A stretch of 64,000 bases of DNA from Polytrichum commune. Taxonomy: Eukaryota > Streptophyta > Polytrichopsida > Polytrichales > Polytrichaceae. The notes under the pieces are model-generated. The model ran no database searches. It had not been told where the DNA came from and was given only the letters and a program-made list of their open reading frames with translations. Within the stretch, counting starts at the first letter, position 1. Each line of letters begins with the position of its first letter. The stretch is from positions 25,781,501-25,845,500 of the forward strand of contig OX485805.1 of assembly GCA_950295325.1 (NCBI GenBank), read 5' to 3'. A program made the translations under genes and the position numbers. Below are positions 22,876 to 36,000 of this stretch, piece after piece.

Positions 22876-25800
22876 TTAACTGAGAACAGCAGCATTTAAG
22901 ATTCTGAGAAATGGGTAGTAAAGACCAAGATTCAGGATCCCTTGGATACGGTCAGCGGGAAATGGAGAGTTTAAGCCCACAAATAGTACCTGGTTAGCCT
23001 CCACTTCCTTCTTGCTCTTAGCCCAGACAGGCTGCTGGAGAAGGTCGGTATCCTGAAACGGCATCATGTGTGTCGGGATATTGAAGAGTAAATCCGCCTC
23101 TGTTTCATCCGATCCTGGAGAATGAAGATCGGGCAGGTCGTCCTTTGAGCCAATACCACATACACGATCTGTAGGAAGTAGACTATTACCATCATAACAG
23201 CTTCCACCTGCATCGAACCCGAAACCTGTGTCGTTTGAAGAGCTCCCTGTATCCAAATTTACAGCCTCGGATGCTGCTTTACCAGGCATCCCGACTCCAA
23301 ACGAGAAGTAATTGGTTGAACCTCCACCTTGTTTGAAAACTCCCATATTGCTATTAATATCTTCATGTACACCTGCCCCAAACTGAGCAGATGATCTGCC
23401 AGGGGATTGTTTGTGGCTAGGGGATGCGCTCCTCGTAAATGGCAGACCATACCCCTTCAGCCTCTCCTTGTTTAGTTCCTTAGTCTGCACAACCAAGAAG
23501 CTCGTGGGTTATATGCAGGAAGCAACTTTTCCACATTTATGCAAACTTTGTATTTTCAATAATCAATCCAAGACATGCAAGGTAAACAGGCCTAATTCAG
23601 TTACTTATCTTACTCGGACACATATATTTGAGTGGTGTGCAGTTAGGTGTGGATCTAACAAAGGACACCAAAAAGACGTGCACACAAGTGATTGGACTTC
23701 GTGCTCATAAAATTTCAACTCTCAGAATTTGTAATTAGCGCAGTTGTAGGAACCTATGTGATCATTTAACCCAAATAATTTGATTTTTTATTAAAAAAAT
23801 GACTTCGATTAATGAGAATTATGAGAAAAATGGCTACGGACTCAATTTGGATTTGCTAACCATCTCATACTAATATCCCAGGAGAAGCGGGTGCAGAGCT
23901 AAAACTGTCCATTTTCGGTCCACTTATCTTACCAGAAAAGTTTTGATCAAGTACAATTAGCCCCTCAAGAATGAACCAAAATGCCAGCACAAAGTAGCCG
24001 CCTTTCAGTGGTGGGTGGGTGTAGTCATCAGGGTTGAGTTTTGCACCCGTCACAAACCCCAAATGTCCAAATTCCCAACCTCAAATGTATACATGATGCA
24101 CATTTGACAGGGTGTGACTGGCATCTGACAGGTGTAAAACGCAACAATGGGTGTAGTACAACTTTTTTCAATCGAGTACTTTAGTAGGAATGGCACCAAC
24201 AGATCGGACATCACATTAGATTTTGGAGTGGAGAAAATGCAAAACAAATTATGGTTACAAAGCAAGTGGCAGAACTCTCCTCTTTGGTTTTGAGGTAACT
24301 GTACATCTATTAGAATGTCTCTGCCTACATTTGCACAATTCACGTGTGATGATATTAGACATAGTGGCAGTTCAATCAAGATTTTACCTTACTGAAATCG
24401 GCTGATCCACCTCTCCGCCTATTGCGACTGTGAAACTGCAAGCACTGTTCCATCCAGCCAGAGCTAGTAAGGTCGGTGAGAGTCTGTAATTGCTGATAGT
24501 GCTGAAGAACATGCGCATTTACTCCCACGGCTGATGGCTCAAACATACTTTCTGAGAGCAAATGTTGGAAATTGGCCAGCGACCCCTCAAACTGAGCACT
24601 ACTAAACATCTCCTTCAAACTGCATATCCCACACCAGTTGATGGATTTTGTGCACCAGTTAGGTACTTGTCACCCTCCCATACTTGCACAAACATCAATG
24701 CTTCTCAAGACCCCTTTCAGGGGACTCATGTAGTTTGAAAGTCCAACTTGGACCCTAGAAAACTACCAGGTTATTGTTTTGATGATTTTTAAGTAACGTC
24801 TAAGGAGCCAGTAAACAGCAACATTGTTTTTCTATCTGCCAGAATAAACTGTGGAAACACGTCTCAAAAAACTTGCATTGCTCTGAGTAGATCGTGAACT
24901 ACTTCAGCAGCACCCTTCTTTGATATACTTGCTGATATGAAATTATATCTACCATATTCAAACCACTTGTCACCCTTCTCTTCATCCACCAGGTTCTTTG
25001 ACTGAAGAGAAGTATCTTCAATTATCTCTAAATCTTGAAAATGCCAGCTTTACACTTCAAGTGGCTGCCACTTACTAATCTCGGGGTTGGTTCAGAGAAT
25101 GTGAACAGGTTTCAACATCACTAACAAACTCGAAGTGAATGAGCAAAGGTGCCCAATTTTCAATGACAGTTGAGAGCCGTAACCAAATGTCCAATCACTG
25201 AAGTCTGAAGAATTCATAGTTCCACTGATTCAAATCCTTCTTTGTGATTATTCTCCTGATCCGTGATTCCTGATTTTAATCTAACCTTGGTAGAATTGAT
25301 TTTCACTATATGCATGAATGCTCTCAGTGTACAGCACATGAGAACAATACATGCGTCTATTATCTACATGAGGGAAGTTGTCACGTAATTGTGATTCTCC
25401 AAGACCAGTCACTTACCTTTCTGAATTATTCACAGCATCCTCTGATGATAGAAACTTTAATAGCTGTCCTTGCTCTTGCTCCGTCAAAAGCCCAGTAAAT
25501 GTGTCAAAGTTGATTACATCCTGTAGACACCGTACCCCAAATATCAATATTAGCTGGCAGCTAGAAATGCCACTACTTACATTAAGTCAAAGCTCTATAG
25601 TAGACCACATGGAATCGCCATGATCTTCAAACTAGATTTGAAGAAAGAATAAAAGTTACAACTAAGGATTGGTTCTTGAGACAGTAACTCCCAAGCTGGA
25701 TGGAATTTTTGTACCTTCAATTCAAGTAAAACTAGTGGAGACTGGCAGCTTTGGAGAACATCCCGCTTGTTGTAAGGGAAATTCTCTCTGCGCACAAGTT

Positions 25801-27190
25801 CGTTCTTTCAGAATACAAAAGCGGTTGTGAACTGAGATTAGAGTTTCAAGAATAACAGGCACTCTTTAGAAGAGTATGGGTCTCACAACCACAGCTGGTA
25901 GAGCTGGTGCTGTGAACATCCCTTGCCCTAATTTTCACACTTGCTGACAAAGCCTAATCTCAATGTGAACACGAGACCCACCACAAAATCATCTTGAACA
26001 CTTACAATAAAGCATTTTTTGGACTTGTGTGCCGATCGTCGAGCATCCAGCCTCCACCATCCAACTTCTTGCCCTGTTTTGCCTTCTCCTTACCACGAAT
26101 TGAAGTCAAGTATTCAGCACCATTGGGAAGCTGTGTCAAGGGGCCACCAATCTGTCTAAGTACAAAATCTGAAGGAAGAATGTCTGTGGAATTGGGCTCC
26201 CCTGAATCAATATACATTTCACCCCTGTGCTCCTGAATCATAGGTTGTCGAATGAAAATACTGCCGAGCCCTATTTCGTCAGCCATTATTGAGGGTTTGC
26301 TGTCCACCAATATATCCTCTGGAGATTCACTGGTAAGTGAAGAGCGGCCCGCTGAATCCTCGCATAGAAGCTCCTGGAACTGCCTAATGAGCTTATCAAC
26401 TGAGGTGCAAGACCTGACCATAGATGTGCGCTTCCTTGACGGAACTCGGCCCTCCCATGGTGAACTTGAGGCTGCAGCCAATGCATTGAGCTATATAAAA
26501 AAAGACTATAGTTTGTGCACATGATTAAGAAAATTGAAATTCGTCTCTACTCTGTTCAATCACTTTGCATGGAAGTTGTTGAAACACCGTTGCTCAGGCC
26601 ATGAAGTGCAAGACATTACTGTTCCATTGCTAACCTGCAAAATCGCTTTGAATGGGTGAACTGATGACCAGAGTTCCATCTTCAGACCCTGATACATAAG
26701 AACTCAAACTAGAAGTTGAGATGGAGTCATCTGCTGCTGGCTTCAAAAATGGAAGATGCGACCGAAGTGGACCCCTCTCTTGGTGCCCACCAGAAGGCTC
26801 CTTCCTCTTGTGAGGACGAGGCTCAGAATGTGATTTGTGGCTGGTCTTCCTCCCACGCCCAACAACAGACCCTTCAGGACTCACAGACCCTCCGAATCCA
26901 CCAGAATGCATGGGCATGTAATTTTGAAGGGTTCCCTTTGTGCGCCATCGGGAGCCACAAGCATTGCAGAGGACTGGCTTCTCTGGGGGTCCATTGCGCC
27001 AGAGAGGAGTTGCTGCAGCAGAAATCCACCACCTTTTAAGTGACAGCTCTGTGAAGTATCAATAGAGTACAAATGGTGGAGGCACATGGACTTCACTAAA
27101 TAATGTGAGCTGACACAAATAATACATGAGACAGGACAGAAGAGACATACTGGCAATGCCACAGTGGCCACAAGGTCCTTGCTTCCCCAT
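22876..27190 (-). CDS. GATA26/27-type zinc-finger factor with ASX-homology/DEUBAD-like region
   Basis: Seven coding exons join in phase on the minus strand: 27190-27151, 27012-26635, 26471-26006, 25787-25715, 25520-25417, 24619-24388 and 23484-22876, giving 633 aa. All introns are GT-AG. Exon 1 begins [13 protein letters not shown]. The finger is C7-x2-C10-x18-C29-x2-C32 with [19 protein letters not shown], split by intron 1 inside the finger, followed by WRTKGTL. A basic stretch ([15 protein letters not shown]) follows, then [10 protein letters not shown] and [13 protein letters not shown]. Residues about 295-400 ([50 protein letters not shown]) match the ASX-homology/DEUBAD-like region of Arabidopsis GATA26/27. 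The tail has [12 protein letters not shown]. Likely a nuclear transcription or chromatin regulator. The C-terminus is uncertain: CAG/GTACTATTT at 22989 could be a donor, removing the last ~37 codons. Confidence 0.88.
23613..23905 (+). repeat. Dispersed repeat family D, copy in GATA intron 6
   Basis: Shares TGAGTGGTGTGCAGTTAGGT, GAGAATTATGAG, AATGGCTACGGACTC and GGATTTGCTAACCATCTC with 35145-35470 and 61670-61928 plus 62309-62340. It lies wholly inside the 903-bp last intron of the GATA-type gene. Confidence 0.6.
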
Positions 27191-29611
27191 ACGCCTTGAG
27201 GGACTAAACTGGGGAGTGCCTAGATGTAGAGCCCTGGGGCGTTCCTTGTGATGTCAACCACCATGCGGTCTCCTCATACGCTGCTGCCAGTTTCGGAATC
27301 TAATGCTGAATTGCTTCTTTGAAGACAAGCAGGTATAGTACCTAGACTGAACAGAGTGACACAAACAGCAAAAGAATTGGAACAAATCTTGAAGCATGAA
27401 CGTGGATAGTACCACAGACTGCAAAGGCCTCACAGCATAGCATTTATGTTTTTAATACGAGCATAAGACGTAAAGCCCTACAAAGAGACATCCATGAGGG
27501 CAAAAGCACAATGTTTGAGAAAATGCCACGAATCTACTTTCATATATCCAGAAACCCTGAAACATCAAAGTCCCCAGAGAGGGTTCCAAAACCCTTCCAA
27601 ATTCCTCAAAATGTAATGTGAACGTGCAATTGGATGTTCTATAAGTCCCCTTTCAAATGGTCCATAATGGAATGCGCTGACAATAGTGGAATGGGTTAAG
27701 TGAGACATTCATGGGAATTTAGATGACCATACACACAATAGTAATGCATTATTGGTTCAAATTTCTTTCTTTTAATCGGATAATTTCCACTTCCAAAGCC
27801 GTAACCACCCTCTGGTAATATATGTATGCACCAAGATGCTGCATAAAAAGGCAGGTTGGAAGGAAGCAGAACAACATGTAGAGGAGTCAAAGACAACTAA
27901 ACTATGTGACACAAGCAACATGATCATGTCATAAAGAGGTATAAAGACTGTAGAGATTGAGATGAAGAGAGCTGTCAAGCATTCATTTGAGTATTGTGAA
28001 AGTACAGAGCTCCTGGAACTACCTTCCTACTAAACAGAAACCATGAGGGTTTAGGTGCACAAGGACAACACGACATATATTAACTCCACAATAGCAAAAG
28101 CTACCAACTAAATGGTACATGTCGGATGCTTATGGCATATGCAAAATTGCACAATGAACTAGGTAGAGGTTTGAGTGAATCTGATTGCATACGCTTTCCA
28201 TCTCCAGGAATATTGGAAAAGTGTTGACAAAGTGAAACTGGCTTCATGTGCTCAGCCAGATAACATCAGCCAAAGCTGACCCAAATTGAAAGATGTCCAG
28301 ACATGACAGAGGTCCAAACAAATGTTCAAAGTGTCAGATTACATATAATGCCACAACCTGATATATATATATCTTAGGTCATTCCAACTATTACTTGAGT
28401 GAAGTAAGTCACTCACATAATCTACGACATGACAGGCAGAAAAATTATGCGTGTAGAGCCTTCTTGAGCAAGACAGAGACTGAGGGTGACTCTAATTAAG
28501 AATAAAAAGGCTAGACCATAGATTCTTAGATAACACAATGCAGCCAAAAATAGCAGAAGCACAGAAGCAATATGAAATGTGCAAGCCTAAAGATGATGCA
28601 AGTGAGTACACAGGTTTACGTGAAAGAAAATTCATAAGAAAATTTACAACAATACAAACATATCCATCTGCACTCAAAACATTTGACCAAAATTGAGGAA
28701 AGATGCTACTGCCACAGAAATAAAAATTAGGTAGGGATCAACAAGTTGACTTAAATGAGAAATATATGGACTAAAGAAGAGGTGGAAATTATGCGGTCTA
28801 GACCTAAATTGAAGCAGCTGTTTCCATGAGGTATTATATGTGGATGACATGGTTTTGCAACACATAGTTGGCTGACATAAAACCATCATCATGTGACGTA
28901 CACTGACATAAACAGGAACCAATACATACTACGACGACAATGATGAGTCCCGAGTTACTGTAGCAGAAAAAAGCATATACCAAGAAAATTCGAAGTTACA
29001 GAAACATTCTAAACATGCGCAGATAATGAACGACACATGATGAATTCTCCAATAAGAAATGTCATGTTCCTAAGACATAAAGGAAGCTCATAAAATAAAG
29101 TCCCGAAATCAAACAGCAATAATGGAGTTCATGATGGGGTCACTCCCTTACCATCATCAGCAGAGCAAGCTGCTTAGAACTTGCAGGCCTCAAAAAGGAA
29201 AGCATACAAAGATCATCAAAATAGTGACCTGCATTGCACATTCAATGAGTTGGACATGGTCCTCGAAACAAGGCTCAAAGTTCTTGCTGTGGAAAAGCGC
29301 TGCCAGAAGCAGTCCAACGAGCCTCTCTCTCTCTCTTGAAACAAAACATCATTCCATCACATACATACAGAGCATAATAACAATCATAAGTCTAACAAAA
29401 TCATAGAGTCAAGCCACATGATGATGTTCACATGTCTACACACATAAGCAGAAACAGAGGACTCAAAGATGACACCATACCACATCACGTCACATCGACA
29501 AAAAAAACCCCACCGAAGAACAAGAAACCCTCACATCATCAGTCAATCATCATCAACACATACTAGTGACACAGTCAAGGAAGGAATAATAGCAACAGTC
29601 AATAACTTACA
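27191..29611 (-). other. Probable 5'-leader intron of the GATA-type gene
   Basis: No coding frame is seen on either strand over 2.4 kb. An acceptor-like site (AACTGGCAG/C) lies about 100 bp before the ATG and a strong donor (ACTT/GTAAGTT) at 29611-29606, so a long leader intron is likely. The repeat content is low compared with the rest of the window, which fits a gene interior. Confidence 0.4.
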
Positions 29612-29900
29612 AGTTCAATTGGTGTCGAGAGGTAAACAGAGTGGCTCTCTCCTCGACCTTTCAGTCCTCTTGATGAAATTTTTTTTAAGACCTCACCTAC
29701 TCCCTGCTCCGCTTCTTCTTCACTTCCAAGAAGTAGAGAAACCTCGCCACACTTGCTATCCAAGCTTGTTATCGACGTTACGACTAAGTCTCTCCCGTGA
29801 CCAAATTTCGAGTTAGCCTCGAGAGTAGTCTTCTTCTTCACAGAGCGAGCTCAACGTGAGATTAATTCTCTCCCAAAAAATGTTGCCGCGGCCGTAATTC
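29612..29900 (-). promoter_or_regulatory. Putative untranslated first exon of the GATA-type gene
   Basis: A CT/GA-rich, moderately GC-rich stretch on the minus strand ends at a good donor GTAAGT (29611-29606). An 80-codon frame runs through it without an ATG. CpG density peaks at 29880-30130, consistent with a promoter just upstream. Inferred from composition and the splice site only. Confidence 0.35.
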
Positions 29901-30184
29901 TTACTCCCTGCGATGCTCCCGAGCTCGGGGAAAACCACACCAGGGGTTTCCAGGCGGTGTTAGGAGCCGACGGGACGGGGGAGGGGAGAAATTTTGGACA
30001 TGCATGGGGTCCAAAATTCACCCCGGACGCTATACTTGGCCTAAAACCGCCAAACTCGGGGCGCTACGAGCCGGGAAGGCGGTGAGTGCGAGGAAAAAAT
30101 GGCGAAGCGAATGGTGCACCAGGGCGACCAGGACGCGGTTCCGAAAGCTCCAGGGTTCGCTGGCTATGGCGTGGCTATGGCGGG

Positions 30185-30250
30185 TCTTCCCTTTCCTTTC
30201 CCTTCCCTTCCCTTCCTTCCTTCCCTTCCTTCCTTCCTTCCCTCACTCCA
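30185..30250. repeat. (TTCC)n / CCCTTCC simple repeat
   Basis: Pyrimidine-rich CCTTCC tract in the presumed promoter region of the GATA-type gene. Open frames in three plus frames across it are Pro/Phe/Ser by-products. Confidence 0.8.
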
Positions 30251-31038
30251 GGCTGCTCTCCTGCCTTCGTTTTCGCTTTCTTTTCCTTCTCATCTGCGGA
30301 CGAGAAGGTCTCCGTTCATCCTACCCTCATCCAGATATAGCGCATCCCATCCATTACCCGACACCAACCGTTCACCTTCGAATGACAGCAGCACCAGTCC
30401 GGATGTACAGATGTCGACTGGATGGATGGATGAACTCAAGCCTCTCCCCACCCACCTAGTTCCCATTTAGCTTCAAACCCACAGTACATGCATAATACAT
30501 GGGTAATGCAAAAATCCAATATGCCCAGCTCCAATAGCAAAGTAGTCGGGCCCGGAGGAGGAAATTCAATTGCCTGTGGGATTCATTAATACGGTTGAAG
30601 TTAAAAGTGTGTGGATGGATGGATGAAAAGAAGCGGTCTGGATGTACAGATGTTGACTGCATGGATGAACTGAAAGTCTCTCACACCAACCTTCTTCCCA
30701 TTTAGTTTCAAACCCACGGTACCTGTGCCACGTCATCCATAACTATAGGTGTCACAAAAATTCCAAGCCATCTGGCTCAATAGCTAGGTAGTCAGGGCCC
30801 CCTGGAGGGGGGGGTCCCGGATGACGAAATTCAGTTGCCCATGGGCATTATTACAGTTTAGCTTAGAATTATGTGGATGGATGAAAAGAAGCAGTCCGGA
30901 TGTACATGTGTCGGCTAGACGGATGAACTCGAGTCTCTCCCACCAACCTTCTTCCGATTTAGCTTCAAAATCCACAGTGTGTGTGACACACCATCCATAA
31001 ACTTAATATAGGCATTGTGAAAATTCCAGTTGGCCTCG

Positions 31039-31336
31039 CTACACTGAATATTGTACTTAGTGTCACCAATTTAGGTTGTCTTGCTCAATACTATTGTAAA
31101 CCGCCCATATGGTGTCATCAACATTCAATGTAAACATAACAATATACTCTCATTCCATGTAATTTGGGGGCGGGGGCATTATAGATTTACATGTTGCAAA
31201 AAATTTACTTATGAAGTGGTTTTTCATCCAAATGAGTCAAGACGACAGAAGCTGGAAATTTATTTCATAAGAAATATCACTAGAAAAGTGACCACAATGA
31301 CATAAAGTACTATATGACATCAAATATAGCATTCAT
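31039..31336 (-). mobile_element. MITE family A, minus copy inside the array
   Basis: The left edge CTACACTGAATATTGTACTT continues with AGTGTCACCAATTTAGGTTG and TCTTGCTCAATACTATTGT, the reverse complement of the right half of family A. The right edge (GACATCAAATATAGCATTC) is the diverged other TIR. Confidence 0.65.
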
Positions 31337-33291
31337 AACATTACTCAGCGACTTGGACTCTTGGAATATAACAATGAGATGTTGGAATTCAAGCTGGATT
31401 TAAATCTCCTTACGCAACTTTTCGAGCATCTCGCTGTTATTTTTTAAAGGACGCACGGAACAAGATTTGTATGCTGAGAATGTTATGTTTATTAGTGTAG
31501 TTAAGTAGGTAAGAGTTCGTCGGGAGGTCCCGGATGAGGAAGTCAGTTGCCGGTTGGTATTATTACAATTCAAGTTAGAATCATGTGGATGGATGAAAAG
31601 GAGCAGTATGGATGTACATATGTTGGATGGATGGATGGATGGATGGAACTGGAGTCTCTCTCCCACCAACCTTCTTCCCATTTAGCTTCAAACCCACAGT
31701 ACATGTGCCACGTCATCCATTACATGTGTTGTGGACATTCCAAATCACCCGCCCCGCTACAGAGCTACAGTGTCCTAGTCAGTCGGGTCTTGGATGAGAA
31801 AGCTGAGTTGCCCGTGGGCATTATTACGGTCTTAAAGCTGAAATTGTGTGGATGAATGATAAACGTCGAATGAGACTAGCGATGAGTACGACAACCATAG
31901 CTAACCTTCCTATTAGCTTCAAACCCTCACGGCATGCATATTAAGGTACGGGGACCTTAAACGGACACTTTTAGCTTCACACCTCCTTCTCATACGATAT
32001 GAAATAAGCAATTGGTGGGAGATGATTAGCAAATCCAAAGTGTGTATGAAGCATATGAATCTCTTATTCTTTGTCAAACTGAACATTTTTCTTTCTCGTC
32101 GAATGATCATACATCTCTCTCCCCCCCCCCAATTATGTTGACTATTGAGCTTAGAATGGTTAACAGTTTGTGAACACGTAGTCCAATCTCTTTGAAACAT
32201 GTGACCTTTTGTGTTCATTCTTAGATCCACACATAACCAACCAAGTAAATGAACTAGGCCCGCTTACCTTAGGTATCTCGGCCTTGCTAGTCATAGTAGT
32301 CACTCAGGTAATGGATAAGGATTTTGTCCGTGGGCGTTATTATTGTGGTCTTAGTTAAAACAGCGTGGATGAAAAGAAAAAAGTAAGATGAGACTAACAT
32401 TGAATAAACCATGGGCAAGAACTTCACCATCAGTGTACGCCCAAATCATGCATTGGGAACTTCAATTGGCCACGATAGCTATAAGACTATTTGATTAGTG
32501 TTACATTAAAATTAATGAGCGATGTTGATTAGAATAATCTTCGCGTCTTGTCATGTAGCATCAAGGAGTCATGTGACACCCTCTCTAGTTGCCACCCTAT
32601 AATTATTAGGCCATTAGTGTGGATTGGTGGTGAATAATGTGGGCCACACTATATCAAATGTTTAGTGTAGTTGGGTCCCGAACGAGGAAATTGCCCATGG
32701 GCATTATTGTGATCTAAGTCGAGACTGTGTGGATGGATGAAAAGGTGGATGAGAGATAACGGTGAGTACAACTATAGTTAACTTCACCTTCAAAGCACAT
32801 CCAAATCATGCATACTTTAAAGTTATTGCAAAATTCCGATTGGCCCCTCGCTAGCTAGCTTGTTGGGTATTGGATGAGGAAGTTACCCATGGGCATCATA
32901 TTACGATCTAATTTTAAATCATGTGGATGAATGAAAAAAGTGGATAAGACTAACTATGAGTGCAACCACCGTAATTAACTTGGTGATTAGAACGGTGCGC
33001 CCAAATCATTCATATTGGGGTTCTCCAATTGGTCGTGCTAGCAGTTGGGTTGGATGAGAAAGTTGCCCGTGGATGTTAGTTGAACATAAGTTTCAATTGT
33101 ATGGATGGATGAGAAGTTGGACGAGACCAATGGAATGTACAACCATAGTTAATCTTCGCCATTAGAGTACACTCACAACATGCGTACCATGAAATTCCAA
33201 TTGACTACGCTAGTTAAGGAAGAATCAACACCTAATGTATGATAGTTATAAGCCAGCCGGTTGACGTTTAGGTTTATGTTTATTGTTAAGT

Positions 33292-33664
33292 ACTACACTA
33301 AATATGCTATTTAGTGTCATATGGTATATTATATCACTATGGTAACTTTTTGGATGACACTTCTTATGGATAAGTGAGCAACTATTGTCATGGATGATGG
33401 ATGAGTTCATCCATTGGCCTAAACCCTACCTTCTCTTGTTAGCAACTTGTGATGAATATTGTCATGGATGATTGAAATGTGGGTGAAAAATCACTTGATA
33501 AGTGACAGTAATTACAACACTGTAAATCTTCCAAAAAAAATTAGAAGTCATGTCAAATAATGTTGGGTTTACATTTAGTGATGGTGGCACTACATTGCAG
33601 TTTACAATTAGTATTGAGCAAGACAATTAGAATTGGTGACACTAAATATCATATTCGGTGTAGT
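33292..33664 (+). mobile_element. MITE family A, full copy, 373 bp
   Basis: The left TIR ACTACACTAAATATGCTATT (then TAGTGTCA) mirrors the right TIR TGACACTAAATATCATATTC (then GGTGTAGT). The inside is non-coding and has direct words GTCATGGATGATGGATGAG and GTCATGGATGATTGAA. TIRs are about 28 bp. Confidence 0.85.
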
Positions 33665-33709
33665 AGTCATTAGTCACATCAAGTATTAAGAAAATCGGCA
33701 ATTGTAGAT

Positions 33710-33937
33710 TAGCACAATAATCATCCCAATTAGTGTGTGTTACTATTTAGGGTTACACAATGCCATAACATCCTTCTTAGGAGTTCAATTTTTACAAACG
33801 AAGGGTTCAATAAGTTGTTCAAACATTATAGAACCTAAATGACTTTGCTCGGTCAAATCTTACATTCTCATTGGATAGTCACAACACTGTGTAACTCCAA
33901 ATAGACACGTGCACTAATTGGGATAATCAATGTGGCT
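33710..33937 (+). mobile_element. MITE family B, copy 2
   Basis: The left end (AATCATCCCAATTAGTGTGT, GTTACTATTTAGGG) and right end (ACTCCAAATAGACACGTGCA, CTAATTGGGATAATCAATGT) are inverted, 46 bp after a family A element. Confidence 0.7.
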
Positions 33938-35144
33938 TTCTTGAGGCACAATCAATAACCGATAGCCGATAGCATGAGCACTGGTGAGACTCGTAACCGA
34001 TTGCTCATCCAAGAGCAAAAGGATGACCATAACTCATTGCAACAATTCATTCATAGAGACCAGTGTCATCTACATTTCACAAGTCATGTTCATGAACTGG
34101 TCAGTTATGATTGATAACCAGCTCAAGTAGGCGGATGGCTCACCACAGGTTATCTAGTCCATGTCAAATCGTGTGGATGGATGAAAAGGTTGATGAGACC
34201 AACTGTGAGTGTAACCTCCCCGCCATTAGACTATGCCCACGTTGTGCGTATCAAGAAATTCCAATCGAACCTGCTAAGGTCGAGGCATCCAGAGTCGACC
34301 GGGTCATTTTATCACTCACTAGGGTCATGTAATGCCAACATGGATGAGATTTTTTTCTGTTTAGGCGAACAAAGTTAAGGTTTATTTGGTGGCCGCTTGT
34401 GATTGGTTACCCCCTCATAAGAGTTTTGACAACTCTTGTAGCCAAGCATTAGCATTTAGATGATTGGTTATGGTTTGACCTACAGATTGACTATGTGTTA
34501 CCGCAACTTCACTGCTTCAAGATTTGTAACAATTTCCATATTCATGAAAAATGTTAAGAAAAAATTGCATTCACGTTAGAATTTGTTTCTTCTTTGCAAG
34601 AAAAACAACTCCCTTCTATTACTCCTCCTAAACATGGGTATGAGTGGGACCCTATGTCCAAACTCCATGGGTGAATGGCAAGTTGGATGAGACCCAAAAT
34701 AAGATAATCATTGTTATTTTCACCAATCGATGATGCCCCGGATTGTGCATATTGGGATATTCCAATTGGCCACGCTAATTGGGTTTGGATGAGAAAGTTG
34801 TCGAAGGGCCATATTACTAGGACTTAAGTTAAGAACCATGTGGATGAATGAAATGTTTAATAAGACCAATCAAAGTTTACGTCGCCGTTGGAGCACGCCC
34901 ACGTCATGTGTATCCAGAAATCCCATATTGCTCACACTACCTAACTTAGGTGGGTATAGGTTGGATCAAAGTTCATTTTATGTGGATAAGAAGTTGAATG
35001 AAACCAACAATAGTGCTTACACCTTAGTTAACTTCACCATTAGTATAACTTACACCCGTATCGTGCATTTAGGATAATCTCCAGATTGGCCGCATTAAGA
35101 TAGATGGGCCTAACTAAATCCAACACAACAATAACATGGACACC

Positions 35145-35470
35145 TATATTTGGTGGTATGTGGTCAGGTGTGGATTTAAGAGCACGTGGTTAGAAAGAGA
35201 TTGGACGACATTCTCAAATACACTAACCATTCTAGGTTCAATAGCCAGTATGATTTTGGGGGGGGAGGGGGGGGGGGGGAAGTTGTCTATATGACCAGTT
35301 AATGAGCACAAGATTCTTTCACTTTGATGATCAATTAGATATTAATATGAGCTCCGAAAATTATGAAGAAAGTGGCTATGACCTTGATTGGACTTACTAA
35401 CCATCTCGTACTAACTACTCCCATGTATCATATCCCAAGAAAAGTGGGCTTCTTGGGAAAGAAGTAACCA
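35145..35470 (+). repeat. Dispersed repeat family D, copy 2
   Basis: Shares TGGTCAGGTGTGGATTTAAG, AAAATTATGAAGAAAGTGGC, TGGACTTACTAACCATCTCG and CCCAAGAAAAGTGGGCTT with the other family D copies. Contains a long G-run at 35258-35280. Confidence 0.6.
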
Positions 35471-36000
35471 TTTAGCATCAATCTACCTTTGTAGGAGCAT
35501 ATAACAAGCATTGTATGAAAAATTGGGGTTAGCCAACACCTCCCCAAATTAGAAGACTCATGAGAAGTGTGTTGTCGAATACAACCTTTTTATTTTGTAT
35601 GTTAAGACCACTAAGACATAGACAACACAAAAATTGGAGATTTTAGCAACATGCCTCTTGTGACTCTTGTCATTTGGGAGGTCCCCCCCCCCCCCCACCC
35701 CCCTCCTTTAGTTAAACTTTGCATTACCTACTCGGACCTACGTTAAAACCACATGGATGGATGAAGAAGAGATAGATGAGAACAACGGTAACTACACCCA
35801 TTGAATCGTGGATGAGAAATTTGCCCATGCACATTATTAGGATCTATTGGTTCAAACCGATTGGACCAACGGTAAGTACAAAGCATAGTTTACTTCACCG
35901 TCACTTAACTTAGAGTACACCCAAATCATGCAAATTGCATCACATCGTGAGGATGGAGAATTCCAATTTGGGGAGGAGGGGGACAAGAAAGTCGGCACTC

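Larger units (their letters stand above)
30380..36000 (+). repeat. Degenerate satellite-like array, ~170-260-bp units
   Basis: At least twelve head-to-tail units share a module: GCCCATGGGCATTATTACG, a variable ~20 bp, GTGTGGATGGATGAAAAG, GAGACTAAC, a segment ending CCAAATCATGCATA, and ATTCCAATTGGCC. Clear units begin near 30395, 30637, 30896, 31609, 32290, 32680, 32870, 33050, 34150, 34770, 34970 and 35750. Units become more diverged rightward. The array is broken by MITEs at 31039-31336, 33292-33664 and 33710-33937. Open frames here are repeat by-products. Confidence 0.75.

Noticed and set aside
30004-30470. Three overlapping plus-strand ORFs of 84-151 codons
   Set aside because: They derive from a (TTCC)n tract and CpG-rich promoter DNA; Pro/Phe/Ser-rich in every frame.
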